Shown here: piece by piece, positions 7,336 through 10,000 of the stretch
Position numbering within the stretch: position 1 is the first letter of the stretch
Layout: each line of letters opens with the position of its first letter
Made by a program: the position numbers and the translations under genes
The notes under the pieces: generated by a model
What the model was told of the DNA's origin: nothing
The model's input: only the letters and a program-made list of their open reading frames with translations
Databases searched by the model: none
Source: Chrysochromulina tobinii
Taxonomy: Eukaryota; Haptophyta; Prymnesiales; Chrysochromulinaceae
DNA length: 10,000 bases
Direction: 5' to 3'
Assembly: GCA_001275005.1 (NCBI GenBank)
Contig: JWZX01001032.1
Location: forward strand, 1-10,000

Positions 7336-7367
7336 TCAGAATCCTAATGAGGGCCTGGTTGGCGATC
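7261..7367 (-). repeat. TGATG array flanked by 22-nt direct repeats at the phosphatase 3' end
   Basis: The 22-nt flanks are 7261-7282 and 7346-7367 (21 of 22 identical, period 85). Between them, an 11-nt unit, CGGTCTGATGA on the minus strand, is repeated about three times and then degenerates. The minus-strand sense of each flank contains CCAACAG|GCCC or CCACCAG-like sequence that resembles a 3' splice site. The phosphatase stop codon lies in this array. It is either a 3'-UTR/terminal-exon repeat or an intron of the same family as those in the PH gene. Confidence 0.65.
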
Positions 7368-8727
7368 GACGAGCCCGCGCCATCATCAGACCGTCGCCCT
7401 GCGTGAGTCTCGACCCTCCGTCTCCAAACACCTCGGCGCCCTCCTCCTCCTCCTCGGGTACGAACGGCTCGTCGTCGTCGCCGCCACCACCCTCAGCAGC
7501 GCCGCCGCCGCCGCCGCCGCCGCCTCCCTCGTCGGGCGGCGGCGGCGCAGACGCTGGGTCGGCCTCGACAAAGGCGCAGATGATGGTGATGTCGTCGGTG
7601 CGCGTATCGTACTGGAGCCACAGGCGGTACGACTCTGCCACGACGGCGCGGCACCCGTCGAGCGGATCGTCAAACTTGAGGAGCATGTCAACCACGGCCT
7701 GGTTCGTCAAGAATTCCCACACGCCGTCGGACGCGAGGACCACGCACTTGTCTCTCGCGCTCAGCTCATAGACCGTGAGCTCCGGCTCGGCGTACACGCC
7801 GACGGACTCCCCCCAAGAGTCCCCAATCGAGCGTGTGAACGCGCAGCCCGGCCCCTGCAGGCTCCCGTCGTCAAACATCGCCCACACACGTGGCGGGTCT
7901 CCGGTTTCGTCAACGGCCTCCCCTTGATTGTCGTTCCACTCCTCGTGCAGGGGCGCGAAGCCCTCGATCTGGCCCGCCGACATGATCGTGCCGCCCGCCG
8001 CCTTGATCCGCTCGCGCTCGTCCTTGCGGAATGGTGTCTGGTCCATCGAGAGCAGCGACGCCTTCACTTGCAACGGGTCGCGCGAGTCGGCTCGGTGCTC
8101 GGAGCCCACGACGGCGCGCGAGTCGCCCACGTTGGCGATGGTGAGGTGCGTGCCATGGAAGAAGGCGCAGATGGCGGTCGTGCCGCTCATCACCGAGTCG
8201 AAGTGCCGCTTGGACGCCTGTCGGTTGAGCGCCAGGAAGGTCTGCGCATACGCCGTCTCGAAATCTCCCGAGCAGATGCTGAGCTGGCGCTTGAGCTCGC
8301 GCTCGAACTGGTCGCGCACGAAGCCGGAGACCTTGTCGCCGTCGCCGCCGTGCCCGTCGAAGACGCCGAACAGCAGCTGGTCTGCGACGCCGTTGAACTG
8401 GCGCACGATGCGGTACGAGTCCTGGTTGGCTTTGTTGAGCGCATCCGGGTAGTAGCCGCGCTGCGTCAGGTACGCAAAGCGCAGCCCGAGGCCACCGCCG
8501 AGGGCAAACCACTCGGAGCGATCGCTGCATTCGATGCGCGCGTTGATCTGCGCCCACGAGAGCGGGCCGGGAGGTTGTGGTTCACTGGGCTCAGGCGGCG
8601 GCGGCGGCGGCGGCGGCTGTATCGCGGTGGGAATCGAGCCAGAGCCCCACGCGCTCGACGATGCTGCTGTCTTGGTCATCGATTTACTGAGCTTCGGTGC
8701 CGGGTGCTGCTTCATGGTGGGCGGCAT
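7336..8727 (-). CDS. PP2C-type (PPM) Ser/Thr protein phosphatase, plant PPKG-like
   Basis: This is a metal-dependent phosphatase of 463 residues, hydrolysing phospho-Ser/Thr with two Mg2+/Mn2+ ions. All PP2C motifs occur in order: RGYYPDALNKANQDSY (Asp103), FGVFDGHGG (Asp124), SGTTAICAFF (181-190), VGDSRAVVG (200-208), DQTPFRKDE (229-237), CAFTRSIGD (295-303), VVLASDGVWEFL (Asp334) and TRTDDITII (Asp379). The four Asp residues are the expected metal ligands, so it should be active. GYYPDA.. NQDS, DQTPFR, GDPPRVW and VAESYRLWLQY recall the PP2C half of plant proteins that join PP2C, cyclic-nucleotide-binding and kinase domains (Arabidopsis At2g20050 type). Here those extra domains are absent. 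The tail from residue 388 is Pro/Gly-rich, then acidic. The N-terminus has a Pro run (38-45) and no signal peptide, so it is cytosolic or nuclear. I chose ATG 8727 because the upstream frame to 9138 has UTR-like composition; ATG 8715 is possible. Confidence 0.92.
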   Translation of the reverse strand: MPPTMKQHPAPKLSKSMTKTAASSSAWGSGSIPTAIQPPPPPPPPEPSEPQPPGPLSWAQINARIECSDRSEWFALGGGLGLRFAYLTQRGYYPDALNKANQDSYRIVRQFNGVADQLLFGVFDGHGGDGDKVSGFVRDQFERELKRQLSICSGDFETAYAQTFLALNRQASKRHFDSVMSGTTAICAFFHGTHLTIANVGDSRAVVGSEHRADSRDPLQVKASLLSMDQTPFRKDERERIKAAGGTIMSAGQIEGFAPLHEEWNDNQGEAVDETGDPPRVWAMFDDGSLQGPGCAFTRSIGDSWGESVGVYAEPELTVYELSARDKCVVLASDGVWEFLTNQAVVDMLLKFDDPLDGCRAVVAESYRLWLQYDTRTDDITIICAFVEADPASAPPPPDEGGGGGGGGGAAEGGGGDDDEPFVPEEEEEGAEVFGDGGSRLTQGDGLMMARARRSPTRPSLGF

Positions 8728-9807
8728 CGTCGCCGCCGCGGCGTCCTGGGCAGCCACGAAGGGGAGGATAGGATCCTGGCGCTCCCCGGAAAAAGATGTT
8801 TCGGCGAGTTCAATCTCTAAGTTTGAGAAAGTTTGGCGAATCGGAAAAGACGGCAAACACAGTGGAAGGAAGGACCGGTTTCTGTTACCAACTTCGAGAA
8901 AAAGGTGACGTGTTCGCGGGATTTTGACGAGACTTCTGCGACGACGCGCCTTTTCACGACGTCCTCTCGACGCGAGGTGCGCGGGCTCGTGCGATACCGC
9001 CGCAGCGAGGGCCTTGCCACCCCACCGCACAAGCCCAGCGCCAAGCCGAGCCATCGCGCCGTCAAGCAACATCCACGCGCACTCCTCTAAACCGCGGCAA
9101 GGCCCTCCGATGCCTCGCCGCGGTTCGCTGAGATGCAACAGTCACGGTGGCTGCCTCTCCCTTTATTGGGACGGGTGGCTGCGATCGGCCGTATAGGTCT
9201 TACCCTTGTATCCCACTTACCCGGGTGATAGAGGCAACGGTCCGTTCCATCCTTCTTTCATGCTCCAGATGACGCACCGCGCATGTTCACAAGCACCATG
9301 CCTCGTGAGCTCATTGCAATCACCGCCCACCGCTACCATCCGTGGCACCGTGTGGCGCGCCGCTCTCGGTCATACTCTGCTCTCGCCACGGCAGGTGGAC
9401 TGTCGAATGAATGACGTCGCGCTGTGGCTCGATTCGCGTGCGCTGCGCTCTCTCCACAGGTTGCAACGTTGCATGACGTTAGCGCGGCTGAAGGCGACAT
9501 CACAGCAGCACTCTGATAAGTTTGTTGAACGCACGAGGTGGGAAGTTACGCGGGCTGCATCCAGTCGGGGAATGGCTATGGGGGTCAGCCAAGCCTTAGC
9601 CAAGCCGCGAGAAAGAAGCCTCCTTTTCGACGAGTCGGGGTCCACGTGTTTGTCGTCGCGGGCCCGCCGCGTCCCGTCGGGCGACCGACCTCGCGATAAC
9701 GTCCAAACGTGTGAAAACGAATAGTAGTCCGGGCATTCAAACTCTGTACCTTAAGAGCCTTTGGCATCTCCCGATTTTGTGCTCAACACACTTCGTGTCG
9801 ACGTGTC
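8728..9807. other. Upstream region of the phosphatase; no supported gene
   Basis: The phosphatase frame stays open to 9138, but this extension (Arg-rich, then Ser/Phe/Leu-rich) has no PP2C-family counterpart and is more likely 5' UTR and promoter. A CCAATAAAG sequence on the minus strand near 9161-9170 could be a CCAAT-type element. A plus-strand frame from ATG 9260 to TAG 9722-9724 encodes about 154 residues, rich in Ser and Arg. It has mixed codon use, unlike the GC-ending genes here, and no domain, so I treat it as unproven. Confidence 0.45.
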
Positions 9808-9999
9808 TCAGTAGACTGCGCTGCAGGGCGGCGTGGCGCGATCACCGTCCTCTGGCGCAAACTGCGCCGCGAGCGCCCAGGGAAGCGCTAGCAGCGCATG
9901 CGCATGCGGATCACGCTGGTCATGGAGCGGCGGCAGCGACGGCGGCGGCGGTAGTGTCGGGTACGGGAGCGCCTCCGCATAAGACGCGAGCAGCAGTGT
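9808..9999 (-). CDS. C-terminal fragment of an unrecognised Pro/Leu/Ala-rich protein (5' partial)
   Basis: On the minus strand the frame is open from the right edge to a TGA at 9810-9808 (63 residues). It starts TLLLASYAEALPYPTLPPPP and ends DRATPPCSAVY, with mainly GC-ending codons like the other genes. There is no family resemblance, and the low-complexity Pro stretch limits what can be said. The opposite strand is also open across most of this interval, so the strand call is tentative. A gene here would run in the same direction as the phosphatase. Confidence 0.4.
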   Translation of the reverse strand, partial: TLLLASYAEALPYPTLPPPPSLPPLHDQRDPHAHALLALPWALAAQFAPEDGDRATPPCSAVY

Positions 10000-10000
10000 C

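Noticed and set aside
7261-7400. CRISPR-like look of TCATCAGACCG repeats
   Set aside because: The units are contiguous with no spacers and the context is eukaryotic. It is a microsatellite-type array.
7924-8820. Plus-strand frames of 298 and 174 residues opposite the phosphatase
   Set aside because: Shadows of the PP2C gene. The minus strand carries every PP2C motif in order.
8728-9138. Extending the phosphatase to an ATG at 9138
   Set aside because: The extra 137 residues have UTR-like composition, no counterpart in the family and no targeting signal. ATG 8727 precedes a plausible N-terminus.
9260-9724. Plus-strand frame of about 154 residues
   Set aside because: Ser/Arg-rich with mixed codon use unlike the clear genes, no domain, and it lies in the likely upstream region of the phosphatase. 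Kept only as a note.

Overview
The window looks like nuclear DNA of a GC-rich unicellular eukaryote, most likely an alga. A haptophyte-like organism is my best guess, but the sequence does not prove it. The reasons are eukaryote-type families (PH domains, a PP2C phosphatase), GT-AG introns, one gene per transcription unit with roughly 0.75-1.65 kb between genes, long Gly/Ala/Ser/Asp-rich disordered tracts, and no ribosome-binding sites or operons. I see no rRNA, tRNA, transposase, viral gene or CRISPR array.

Layout. (1) 1-822, plus strand: the 3' end of a gene for a Ser/Ala-rich protein with a compact helical C-terminal module, followed by a 3' hairpin. (2) 823-2472: a long gap with several repeats, including a 33-nt direct duplication around an intron-like element and a 40-nt AT-rich repeat present twice. 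(3) 2473-3108, plus: an unrecognised 211-residue protein with a hydrophobic N-terminus. (4) 3109-4070: a gap ending in a TATA-box promoter. (5) 4071-6583, plus: a three-exon gene, reconstructed here, for a 743-residue protein with a long disordered N-terminus and two PH domains. The second PH domain is completed only when both proposed introns are removed. (6) 6584-7335: convergent 3' region with a TGATG-type array. (7) 8727-7336, minus: a complete PP2C phosphatase of the type otherwise fused to cyclic-nucleotide-binding and kinase domains in plants. (8) 8728-9807: upstream region without a supported gene. (9) 9999-9808, minus: probable C-terminus of a gene entering from the right edge.

The genes do not form an obvious pathway. 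The phosphatase and the double-PH protein are both signalling-type proteins, but they converge and need not be co-regulated.

The most interesting pattern is a family of short-period GATG/GATT (TGATG) arrays. They form the two introns of the PH gene and recur near 1163-1190 and 7261-7367, always with TGATG on what appears to be the sense strand. Three of the four loci are flanked by near-identical direct repeats of 12, 22 or 33 nt, as expected if introns arise by local duplication or introner-like insertion. A second notable signal is a 17-residue motif, present twice in the disordered N-terminus of the PH protein, whose two copies differ at seven silent positions and at no amino acid.
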